A stretch of DNA of 64,000 bases from Labilithrix sp. (GTDB lineage Bacteria; Myxococcota_A; Polyangia; Polyangiales; Polyangiaceae): assembly GCA_019637155.1 (NCBI GenBank), contig JAHBWE010000007.1:310001-374000 (forward strand), given 5' to 3'. Made by a program: the position numbers and the translations under genes. Shown here in pieces: positions 27,746 to 36,800 of this stretch (within the stretch, counting starts at the first letter, position 1; each line of letters begins with the position of its first letter). The notes under the pieces are model-generated. The model saw only the letters and a program-made list of their open reading frames with translations. It did not search any database and had not been told where the DNA came from.

Positions 27746-29682
27746 GGGCACGTGATCGTCTGGCGGAGCGTGACGGTGCGGACGAGGCTGTTCGGAGCGA
27801 AGGTGAAGTTGACGGTCTCGGCGATGTCGTCGAGCGAGTCCGGGGCCGCCGGCACCGGCTTCGGGGTGACGGTGATCGTCGCGTTGGCCTGTATCGATCC
27901 GCTCGCGGGCGCGACGGTGAAGCTCGCCGGCGTGTCGGACGAGTAGGTCGTGGCCGCGCCCGTGTTCGAGAGCGAGAACGTCTTCGCCGCCGCCTGCTGC
28001 CCGCACTTCGTCGGGCCGAACGTGACCTCGTCCGGCCCGTCGAACGCGTTCGCCGTCACGCTGTAGAGCTGGAACTGCGTGATCTGGGCCGGCTCGTACC
28101 TCGACGAGAAGCAGCGCGCCTTGACGTTGCGGTTGATGACGGTGGCCCCGATGCTGATCGCGCCCGGCGTGTAGAGCGTGCTCGACGCCGTCGGCTCGCT
28201 CGCGTCGGTCGTGAACCGGACCTCCGCGCCCGGCGTCTTGCACGAGAGCTTGACGTCGATCGTGTGGCCGTAGTTCCCGCCGAGCGGGCTGAAGGTGACG
28301 TTCGACACGCGCGGCCGCGTCACCGTGACGGCGTAGCGGGCCGTCTTCGTGCCGTCCCCCGAGGTCACGGTGTACGTGACGGGGCTCGTGAAGTTCTGCG
28401 CCGTGCCGGCCGGAGGATCGATCGTCTTTCCGATCCACTGGATCTCGGGGGTGAGGTTCGTCAGATCGGCGCCGGTCTCGAGCTTCACGTCGATGGACTC
28501 CGTCAAGGTCGAGACCATCCCCTCCACGCCGTTGATCTTGAACGATCGGATCTCCGCCGCGTCGGCGTCGACGATGACCGCGGTCACCGTGTAGTCGCGC
28601 GTCGAGCCGTCGTAGGCGGTGACGGTATACGTGACCGGGTTCGTGAAGTCTTGCGGCTGGAGGCTGGCGGGGCTGATGCTCTTTCCGACGAAGGCGATCG
28701 TCGGGACGAGGTTCTTGAGGTCGGGGGTGGCGCCGTACGGGAACTCGAGGTCGATCTCGTCGGCGCCGAAGGTGTAGAGCGTGACGGCGCCGGGGACGAC
28801 GAACGACTCGATCCGCTTCGTGTCCGGCAGCGCGATCGACACGTGCACGGTGTAGACGCGCTCGCTGCCGTCCGCGGCGGTGACCGTGTACAGGACCTTC
28901 TTGTCGAAGTCCTGCGCCACGGACGGGTCGGGCTCGATCTTCGCGCCGCTCCACTTGATCGTCGGCACGAGCCCTTTGTCGTTCGTCCCCGGCGGGAGCG
29001 ACACGAAGATGTCGCTCCCCGCGATCGTGCCCGTGACGCCGGCGACGGCGAAGGACAGGATCTCCTTCGCCCCCGGACCGGCGGGCACGCTCGATCCGTC
29101 GAGCGGCACGATCGGGAGCGCCGCGTCGCGCCCCGCGACCTGGTCGTAGGGCGGCAAGGTGTCGACGTCGACGATCGACGAGCCGCACAGGCCCGTCGCC
29201 GGCTGACAGCTCTCGCGCGGGAGCGGGCACGTCGAGACGTAGCGGCCGCTCGGATCGACCTCCACCTGGTACGCGCACGCCGCGGAGAGGACCATCGTCA
29301 GCGCGAGCACGCGATCGGAGGGGACGCGCACCTCGGCCTCCCGCAGCACGATCGGCGTGTCGCCCGCCGCGTCGATCTTGCGCCCGATCACGCGGACGAG
29401 GGCGTTCTGGCTCGGCGCGGTGCCCGCCGCGATCGTGATCGTCGCCGGCAGCGTGGCGTCGGCCGGCATCCGGTAGTCCTTCGCGATCAGCGGCTCGCCG
29501 AACGTCCCCGGCGTGACCTCCTGGCTTATCTCGACGCGGAACGCGTTCATGTCCTCGATCGAGAGATCGGTCGTGATGATGACGACGAGCCCGCCCTCGT
29601 TCGTCGTGCTGCCGCCGCAGGCGAAGAACCCGAGCGTCACGGTGAGCAAGAGCACGAGGAGAAAGACGAAGCGCTTCAGCAT
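27742..29682 (-). CDS. Lipoprotein with repeated Ig-like domains and chitobiase-C-type domain
   Basis: Protein of 646 residues. A signal with lipobox LGFFAC precedes an N-terminal domain (about residues 25-175). Three beta domains of about 90 residues follow, each with an NP/T-TIKW/AF/QWIGK-type strand and a closing PVTYTVTAxDGST-type strand. This is the pattern of DUF5018/cadherin-like Ig domains. Next comes a chitobiase/hexosaminidase C-terminal-type domain (GHTIDVKLSCKTPGAEVRFT), then a terminal ASPM/SPD-2-like beta domain (CGQQAAAKTFSLSNTGAAT). This is a long surface rod. It lies downstream of the PEGA and kinase genes on the same strand and may be their cotranscribed output. Confidence 0.87.
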   Translation of the reverse strand: MLKRFVFLLVLLLTVTLGFFACGGSTTNEGGLVVIITTDLSIEDMNAFRVEISQEVTPGTFGEPLIAKDYRMPADATLPATITIAAGTAPSQNALVRVIGRKIDAAGDTPIVLREAEVRVPSDRVLALTMVLSAACAYQVEVDPSGRYVSTCPLPRESCQPATGLCGSSIVDVDTLPPYDQVAGRDAALPIVPLDGSSVPAGPGAKEILSFAVAGVTGTIAGSDIFVSLPPGTNDKGLVPTIKWSGAKIEPDPSVAQDFDKKVLYTVTAADGSERVYTVHVSIALPDTKRIESFVVPGAVTLYTFGADEIDLEFPYGATPDLKNLVPTIAFVGKSISPASLQPQDFTNPVTYTVTAYDGSTRDYTVTAVIVDADAAEIRSFKINGVEGMVSTLTESIDVKLETGADLTNLTPEIQWIGKTIDPPAGTAQNFTSPVTYTVTSGDGTKTARYAVTVTRPRVSNVTFSPLGGNYGHTIDVKLSCKTPGAEVRFTTDASEPTASSTLYTPGAISIGATVINRNVKARCFSSRYEPAQITQFQLYSVTANAFDGPDEVTFGPTKCGQQAAAKTFSLSNTGAATTYSSDTPASFTVAPASGSIQANATITVTPKPVPAAPDSLDDIAETVNFTFAPNSLVRTVTLRQTITCP

Positions 29683-29697
29683 CTCTCTTCTCCTCCC

Positions 29698-30555
29698 TCA
29701 GCGAAAGGTCGCCATCCGGACGCCGCCGAGCGTGCCTTGCGGCGGCGGCACTTGCTTGTCGTCGGACGAGAACAGGAAGACGCCGCCGACGACGAGCGCC
29801 GCGACGACGACGACGGCCGCGCCGCCGACGACCCACGGCACGATCGATCGCTTCTCCGGCTCGAGCGTGACGTCGAGCGTCTCGGTCGCGCCGCTCTTCA
29901 CCTCGACCGTCCTCGTCGACGTGATCTTGCCGCTCTCGGAGACCTTCACCTCGTGGCTGCCGGCCGAGACCGCGCCGTCGAAGCGGCCGATCGCGGTCGG
30001 CTTGCCGTCGATCGTGATCGCGGCGCCGCTGCCGCTCACGACGACGAGGCGACCCGTCGCGCCCTCCGCCTTCGGCGCCTCACCGAACTGGATGAGGACC
30101 TGGCGGTTCTTCTCGCCCTCGCGCAAGACGAGCTTCTCCGTCTGCGGCGGAGAGCCGGCGAGGACGAACGTGAACGTGTGCTCGCCCGGGTCGACGCTGA
30201 TCGGCTTGCCGTCGACCTCCTTCGCGAGCGACTCGCCGTCCATCGACACGCTCACCGCGGTCGTGTCCTGCGCGCCGTCACGAGCGGTGAACGTGATGGT
30301 GGGGATCGCGGCCTCGAGCTCGGTGACGCGCAGGTTGCAGTCGTCGCGCACGAGGCGCGGACACGCCGCGTTCGTGCACTTGAGGAACGACGCGCGAGCA
30401 GCGCGCAGCGAGCCGCGCTTCTTCAGCGCGTCGCCCTCTTCGTTCGCGGAGATGCACTGCGCCTTCGTCGGGTTGGCCGCGCGGGCCGACCGGCCGACGA
30501 GCAGGATCGTGGCGACGACGACGACGAGCGCGAGCAGCTTCTTCAATTGAGACAC
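29698..30555 (-). CDS. PEGA-domain protein with C-terminal membrane helix
   Basis: Protein of 285 residues. The GTG at 30555 overlaps the end of the upstream kinase gene; a TTG at 30546 (TTGA overlap) is an alternative. The signal peptide ends LLVGRSARA-A. The helical start (GDALKKRGSLRAARASFLKC) precedes two PEGA-like domains (AAITIDGKPTAIGRFDGAVS, GSHEVKVSESG). Near the end is one membrane helix (WVVGGAAVVVVAALVVGGVF). PEGA proteins coupled to eukaryote-like kinases are frequent in myxobacteria; the pair probably forms an envelope-linked signalling unit. Confidence 0.87.
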   Translation of the reverse strand: MSQLKKLLALVVVVATILLVGRSARAANPTKAQCISANEEGDALKKRGSLRAARASFLKCTNAACPRLVRDDCNLRVTELEAAIPTITFTARDGAQDTTAVSVSMDGESLAKEVDGKPISVDPGEHTFTFVLAGSPPQTEKLVLREGEKNRQVLIQFGEAPKAEGATGRLVVVSGSGAAITIDGKPTAIGRFDGAVSAGSHEVKVSESGKITSTRTVEVKSGATETLDVTLEPEKRSIVPWVVGGAAVVVVAALVVGGVFLFSSDDKQVPPPQGTLGGVRMATFR

Positions 30556-32006
30556 TCCGGCTTCCAGCGCTTGTTCCCCTTCGCGTCGTAGGTGTAAGGC
30601 ACGTTGCAGTCGGGTTGGGCGGCCGCCGGGGCGGGGCGCGGGCGCGGCGGAGCAGGGCGCGCCGACACCGCCGGCTTCGGCGCGAGCGATGGCGCCGGGG
30701 TCGGCGCGGACGCGCTCGCGATCGCGGTCGGGGTCTCGACCGGCGCGGCGGGGGGAGGCGGCGGGGTCGCGACCGCGACGCTCGGCGACGCGACGGCGTC
30801 GTGCGCGGAGGGCGCCGGCGAGAGCTTCGGAACGACGACGAAGATGACGACGATCGTCGTGAGCACCGCGACCGCCGCGACGAGCGCGATGACGAGCGCG
30901 TGGCTCGTGGCCGGAGGCGGGAGCGTCACCACCGGCGCGGGCATGCTGTCGCCCGCGGCCCACGCCTTGCCGGTCGTCATCATGCCGATCGGACCGGTCC
31001 GCGGCGTGATGACGGCGATGGGCAGCGACGGGCCGGTGGGATCCATCGGCATCGTCCGCGCGCTCTCCGCGGCGGTCGGCGGCTTCGACGCGCGCGGGAC
31101 GCCGGCGGCGCGGTAGACGCCGAAGATGCGCTCGGCCGAGGCGCGGCCCGCGAGCGACGCGAAGGAGTGGAGCTCCATCGCGAGCGCGGCGACGTCGGGG
31201 TAGCGGTGCGCCGGCTCCTTCTGGAGGCATCGCTCGATCGCGGCTTCGAGGCCGGGCGGGACGTCGGGGCGGAGCGTGCGGACGGGGACCGGCGGGTCCT
31301 GGAGGATCGTCGCGCAGAGCTCGGGCAGCGTCGTCCCGCTGAACGGCGGCGCGCCGGTCAGGAGCTCGTGGATGATCACGCCGAGCGCCCAGATGTCGGT
31401 GCGCGCGTCGACGTCGCGGAGCGAGCGCATCTGCTCCGGGGCCATGTAGAGCGGCGATCCGAGGACGGCGGAGTTGGTCTTCGTGACGCCGAGGTCCGCG
31501 CCGCCTTCGCCGGTGACCTTCGAGATGCCGAAGTCGAGCACCTTCACGAGCGGCGTCTGATCGGCGCGGCGAGCGATGAAGAGGTTCGCCGGCTTGAGGT
31601 CGCGATGGACCATCCCCTGGACGTGCGCCTCGGCGAGCGCCTCGCAGGCCTGGAGGACGAAGTCGACCGCGTCCGAGACGGACTGCGGGCCCTGGTTTCG
31701 GAGGAAGGCGTCGAGGTCGGTCCCCGCCAGGTACTCCATGACCATGAACGGCGCGCCGTTCTCGAGCTCGCCCACGTCGAGGATGCGAACGACGTGCTCG
31801 CTCCGGATCTTGCGCGCGGCCTTGGCTTCGCGCTGGAAGCGCGCGACGAGCTCGCTCTCCTTCGCGAGGTGCGCATGGAGAAACTTCACCGCGACCGGCT
31901 CGTCGATCTGCAGGTGCGTGGCCGCGACCACCACCCCCATCCCGCCCTCGCCCAGGATCTTGTCGACCCGGTACTTCCCGGCGAGGACCGATCCGACGAC
32001 CGTCAT
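30543..32006 (-). CDS. Ser/Thr protein kinase with transmembrane segment
   Basis: Protein of 487 residues. The kinase domain (residues 10-275) has all key elements: GEGGMGVVVAA, VAVKFLHAHL (Lys), HRDLKPANLF (catalytic Asp), DFGISKV, GSPLYMAPEQ and DIWALGVIIHELL. A linker leads to a membrane helix (about residues 370-392, ALVIALVAAVAVLTTIVVIF), then an Ala/Pro-rich extracytoplasmic region ending in a short Cys-containing segment (CNVPYTYDAKGNKRWKPEC). This is the layout of a PknB-like receptor kinase with a small external sensor. Its stop overlaps the PEGA gene. It is divergent from the diheme lipoprotein gene at 32208. Confidence 0.94.
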   Translation of the reverse strand: MTVVGSVLAGKYRVDKILGEGGMGVVVAATHLQIDEPVAVKFLHAHLAKESELVARFQREAKAARKIRSEHVVRILDVGELENGAPFMVMEYLAGTDLDAFLRNQGPQSVSDAVDFVLQACEALAEAHVQGMVHRDLKPANLFIARRADQTPLVKVLDFGISKVTGEGGADLGVTKTNSAVLGSPLYMAPEQMRSLRDVDARTDIWALGVIIHELLTGAPPFSGTTLPELCATILQDPPVPVRTLRPDVPPGLEAAIERCLQKEPAHRYPDVAALAMELHSFASLAGRASAERIFGVYRAAGVPRASKPPTAAESARTMPMDPTGPSLPIAVITPRTGPIGMMTTGKAWAAGDSMPAPVVTLPPPATSHALVIALVAAVAVLTTIVVIFVVVPKLSPAPSAHDAVASPSVAVATPPPPPAAPVETPTAIASASAPTPAPSLAPKPAVSARPAPPRPRPAPAAAQPDCNVPYTYDAKGNKRWKPECLN

Positions 32007-32207
32007 GACCGCCGATTCTAGCCGGAGTCGACCGGACGCATCTTCCGATCATCTCTGGATCGCGGAAGGCCCCATCGATCTGAAATGACGAGCAAAGTGC
32101 GGGTGCGCTGCTGGCGGAGTTTTCTGCTCATGCTTTGCTGAAGGGGCCGTGATGGCGCTCGCGACGAGAGGTCGCCGAGCGTGACGTCGCGTGCGGAGGG
32201 AGACGGG

Positions 32208-33722
32208 ATGCAAGCGAGGACCACCGCTGTGCGGTTCGTGGTGCGTGCACGGCTCGGAGCCGCGTTGGGGGCGAGCGTCGCCGCCGGCGCGCTCTTCGCG
32301 TGCAGCAGTGACGAGGCGAGGCACGCGCCCGCGCCGGCGCCCGCGCCGGGGGAGGTTCGCGCGGAGGCGCCCGCGCGCGAGACGCCTGCGCGCGAGACGC
32401 CCGCGAGCGAGACGCCCGACAACGGGCGCGCCGGTGTCTGTGGCGAGGGTGATGACGCGGTGCTCGACGTGCTGTGCGGCGACGCGAAGCCGACGAGCCT
32501 CCTCGAGCTTCGCGAGCGGCTCGGCCTCGTCGGCGAGGATCGCTCGCACCTCCTTGGAGCGATCGCGAGCACGACGTCGCTCGCCGTGCGCACCGTGTCC
32601 GAGGCGAACCCGCGCGTGATCTTCTATGGCTCGGATGCGCGCTCACGCTCCGTCTACCTCGCCTTCGCGCGCGGCGCCGCCGTCGTCGAGCTCGCCGCCG
32701 CCGATCGCCGGACCGGAGAGCTCACCTTCTACCTCGTCCGCTTCGAGCCGCGCTCGGGTCCCGACTCGCTGTTCCTCCCGGCGATGGAGAGCGACTGGAC
32801 CAACGTCACCTTCGCGCGCGACGAGGACCTCGAAGACACGGCGTCCGACTGCCTCGGTTGCCACCGCCCCGACGGACCCGGCACCAAGAAGCGCGTGATC
32901 TTCCGCGAAGACGAGCAGCCCTGGCTGCACTGGATCGGCGACAAGACCTACGCGTCGAGCGCGGGGTCCTGTACCCCGGAAGACTGCCCTTCGCGCGACT
33001 ACGATCCTCGTGCCATGCGCGACCCCGGCGTCGCGGTCGCGGAGGCGTTCGCGAGCGTGCACCCTCTCGACGAGACGTACGCGTCGGTCCCCGTCCGCGA
33101 GTTGATCACACACCGGTACTACGGGCTCCACAACTTGCTCGAGCAAGACGGATTGAGCCGCGACGCGGGCGACTTCTTTCGCACGGCGACCGTCGTCGAG
33201 GAGGTGAACGCGTCGGCGCCGGGACAACCCTTCCTCAACGTGCCGATCGGCGTGAGCCCGACCTGGGACGCCAACCGCGCCGCGTCTCTGCGCGAGCGCG
33301 CGGTGCTGCCGTTCCCGTACCACGACGCGAAGGCGAGCGATCCCGCGCGGCTCGCGGACTACGCCGAGAAGTACCGCGCGATCGTCGCCGGAGAGGCGAG
33401 CGCGGCGACGCTGCCCTCCGCGCGCGAGCTGCTCCTCCCCGAGGCGCGCCGCGCGCTCCTCGTCGAGATGGAACCGGACCTGTCGGGCGACGAGGTCCTC
33501 GCTCGCGCCTGCTCGCAGTGCCACAACGAGGGCGTCCGCTCGGGCCTCCGCCGCAGCGGCTTCGACGCGAGGCACCCCGACCGCGCGAGCCGCGCGATGA
33601 AGGACGCCGCGATCGCGCGGATGCGCCTGCCGGCCGACGATCCGAGCCACATGCCTCCGGCCGTGTTCCGCGATCTCGACGACGCCTCGCGCGACGCCGC
33701 CATCGCGCGGCTCGAACGCTAG
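32208..33722 (+). CDS. Lipoprotein with two cytochrome c-type heme motifs
   Basis: Protein of 504 residues. ATG 32208 follows a GGAGGG box and begins a long lipoprotein signal with box ALFACSS. A Pro/Ala and ARETPARETP repeat linker follows. Two CxxCH motifs are present: SDCLGCHRPDGPGTKKR (about residue 220) and ARACSQCHNEGVRSG (about residue 435). A large non-heme stretch separates them. Met and His residues near the second site (DPSHMPPAVF) could be axial ligands. A periplasmic electron-transfer or peroxidase-like role is possible; the family is not recognised. Its TAG overlaps an in-frame TAG of the opposite strand. Confidence 0.85.
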   Translation: MQARTTAVRFVVRARLGAALGASVAAGALFACSSDEARHAPAPAPAPGEVRAEAPARETPARETPASETPDNGRAGVCGEGDDAVLDVLCGDAKPTSLLELRERLGLVGEDRSHLLGAIASTTSLAVRTVSEANPRVIFYGSDARSRSVYLAFARGAAVVELAAADRRTGELTFYLVRFEPRSGPDSLFLPAMESDWTNVTFARDEDLEDTASDCLGCHRPDGPGTKKRVIFREDEQPWLHWIGDKTYASSAGSCTPEDCPSRDYDPRAMRDPGVAVAEAFASVHPLDETYASVPVRELITHRYYGLHNLLEQDGLSRDAGDFFRTATVVEEVNASAPGQPFLNVPIGVSPTWDANRAASLRERAVLPFPYHDAKASDPARLADYAEKYRAIVAGEASAATLPSARELLLPEARRALLVEMEPDLSGDEVLARACSQCHNEGVRSGLRRSGFDARHPDRASRAMKDAAIARMRLPADDPSHMPPAVFRDLDDASRDAAIARLER

Positions 33723-33829
33723 CGCGCGACGCGCACCTCGTCGTCGCAGCCGGTGACCCTCGCGACCGCGTCGAAGGTCCATTGCTTGGAGAGCCAACGC
33801 TCAGGCGCACGTTCCTCGTCCCGGAAGCG
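33719..33829 (-). other. In-frame 36-codon extension after the TGA of the propeller/SUKH gene
   Basis: Directly after the TGA of the 33830-38059 gene, and in the same frame, lie 36 sense codons ending at a TAG. About 31 of the 36 have G or C in the third position, and the text (WLSKQWTFDAVARVTGC) looks like coding sequence. The gene context TGA-C is known to be leaky. Either the TGA is a recent nonsense mutation or some product is extended. Confidence 0.45.
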
Positions 33830-36800
33830 TCACGGCGACGGCATCGGAACGCCGAGCGTCTCTGCGAAGGCGCGGAAGGAGGGCGCGACGACGCGGTCGC
33901 CGAGCAGCACCGAGCCGTAGCGCTCGCCCGGCGCGGCCTCCTGCACGAGCGGATCGCCGTCGGCCGTGCGCGCGACGACGACGTTCGCTCCGACGGTGTC
34001 GGGATCGCCGCGGTCCTTCAAGCCGAGGACGCGCGCCACTACGACGCCGGCGGGGTGCGTGAACGGACCTTCGTGCCCCTCGACGTGGGCGCGGAGGTAG
34101 CGCACGTAGTCGATGAGCGGCGACGCGTACACCTCGTGGCCGTACGCCCATTTGTGGAGGCGCTCGAAGAAGCGCTCCTCCGCCGCCCGTTCTTTCTCGC
34201 GCTCGGCGTCGGCGGGGGGCGTTCCGCCGAGCTTCGTGATGGCGCTCGCGACGTAGCGCTCCAGGCGCAGGGCCTCGTAATGCATGTAAGGCGCATGCGA
34301 CTCGTTCTCGCGCGCGATGTCGGCGAGGACGGGCAGCGCGCGTTCGTCGCCGTGATCGCCGAGCCAGAGGACCACGTTGTAGCGGTAGATCGTCGTCGGA
34401 TCCGCGGCGAGGGCGAGGACCGCGTCGAAGCCGCCCTCGGCGTACATGCGATCGAGGAGGAAGCGATACGCAGGGCGCGGCGGAGGAAGGTCCGGGAACG
34501 TGCGCGCGGCCTCGTCGCGTTCGATCGGCTCGTCGACGTACGCGAGCCAACGGAGGCCGGCGCCGTCGGCGGTCGCTCCGGCGCGGAGCGCGCGGAGGAC
34601 GCCGATCTTCAAGCGCTGGCGCACCGCCTCGTGGTCGCCGGCGCCCCAGTCCGCGAGCGTCGCCGGCGTCAGCAGCGGGACGAGCTCGCGCACGAGGACG
34701 TCGAGCCCCGCCTCGATCCCGAGGCGCTTCCACGCCGCGGCGGCGTGGAGGTACGCCGGCACGTTGGAGGTCACGTCCCGCTCCTGGCGCTCGCGCGCGA
34801 GGACGTCGCGCGCGATCTCCTGGATGCGCGGCAAGCTCGAGGGGAAGCGGACGGCGAGCTCGCTGAGGCAATGCAGGACGAAGGCGCCCTGCGACACGCC
34901 GAACGCCGCGGCGATCGGCTCGACGAGGTCCTCGGCGGCGTGCGCCGCGAGCGCGTCCGTCACCGTCCTCATCAGGGCATGCTCGCCGCCGGTGACGCCG
35001 ACCGGCACCTTCGCGAGACGATGCGCGAGGCCGCGGAGCGCCTCCGGCGTCGCGATGCGCGCGAGCGCCTCGTTCACCGCAAAGGCGAGCTCGTCGTCGT
35101 CGGCGAGCTCCTCGAGGTCGAAGCCGTTCGCGGCGTACTCCGCGCGCGCGGCGGCGACCTCAGGCTCGAGCTTCGCTTCGTCCTCGGGCGGAGCGAGGAA
35201 GGCGAGGAGCTTCGGCACGCACGACGCGGCGCGCGCGGCGCCGAGCACGCGCGCGATCGCGGTGCGTTTCCACGTGTAGCGCTCCTCTTCGCCGAGGAGC
35301 GGCTCGAGCGCCGCGACGATGCGCTCGCGATCGACGGTCTGCCGAAGCGCGAGCGACGCGAGCGGATACGACACGTCGAAGCCCCACGTCGACGGCGCGG
35401 ACGGCTCCGGCATCGCCGGGACGAGCGCCGTCTCGTCGTCTTCGTCCTCTTCGTCGTCCTCCTCGTCTTCCTCCTCCTCCTCGTCTTCGTCCTCTTCCTC
35501 TTCCTCGGGCTCCTCCGCCTCGGGATCGCGGACGAGCGCGCCGACGAGGAGCGGGACGAGGTCGAGGTGTCCGTGCTCGCCGAAGCACTCGCAGGCCTCG
35601 TCGCGCTTGAAGTCGAAGCGGGAGCCGTCGTGGGAGTAGCCACCGCCGAGGACGTAGTCGATGCAATCGAACCCGACGCCGAGGGAGGGATCGGCGCGGA
35701 GCTCGCGCGCGATCGCGTCGTGGTAGGGCGCGTCGGCGAGGTTCTTCCACGCGAGGTCGACGAGGCCGGCGCGCCCGCGGGCCTCCTTCTCGCGCGCGAC
35801 GAGCTCCGCGATCTCGACGGCGCGCGCGGCCGCGGCGGCGCGGGCGGCCGCTCTCTCGGCGGCGCGTTCTTCCGCGCGTTGCGGATCGAGGTCGAGGGCG
35901 CGAATGGCGGCGAGGCGCGCGGGCCAGTCCTCGAATTCACCGAGCTTGGTGCGTCCGGCGCGCAGCTCGTCGATGAGCGCCACCGCGTCGCGCACGATGC
36001 GAGCGCGGTGCGCGCGGCCGATCGGGGCGAACCGCGCGTAGAGGTCCTCGTTGCCGAAGAGGTAGAAGCGCCAGAGGAGGTAGAGCGCGAGCGACATCTC
36101 GCGCGGCGCGCGGTCCACCATCTGCTCGAGGAGCTCGCCCTCGAGCAGCGGGTTGCCCTTCGCTGCCTCCGGGACGTCGGAGACGTCTTCGTAGCTCTCC
36201 TGCGCGAGCGCGATGCGGATCCATGCGCTGCGCGCGGCGGCGATCATGCCGCGGGGCAGCTCGGGCTGGTAGTGACCGCTCCGCGACCAGGTCGGCGGGA
36301 GCGGGAACTTGTCGCTCGTGAAGTGCCAGGTCGGGCGCACGTTCGGGCGGACGCGCTCGAGCGCCGCGAGGAACGCGCGCTCGGAGAGCTTCTCGCGCTC
36401 GAACGCCTCGAACAGCGCGCACATGAAGAAGAGCGACGAGAGGTCCTTCGCGACGATCATGTCGTACGCGTTGGTCTCGTGGTCGAAGCCGACGACCTCG
36501 CCGCGCTCGAGGTCGAGCATGTAGTGATCGCCGTTGCCCTGCGAGCCGATGTCGAGCAGGCCCGCGAGCGCGCGCTGCACCGTCTGGTTGTCTCCGTCGT
36601 CGATCGCGGCCTCGAAGAGGTTCGAGTCGCCGCCGCCGGGCCAGAAGCCGGCCGGATCGCGCTGACGGAAGTAGACGGTCCACTCGAAGAGCGCGGAGTC
36701 CATCTTCGGGTGCTTCTCCCAGAGCGCGAAGAACGCCTTCAGCTGCTCCGACGGCTCGACGCCGTAGATCTCCGCGTAGCGCGCGAGATCGGCGGGGCTC

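Noticed and set aside
29698-32052. A 784-codon minus-strand frame covering kinase and PEGA genes
   Set aside because: It reads the kinase region out of frame; the true genes are the kinase (30543-32006) and the PEGA protein starting at 30555.
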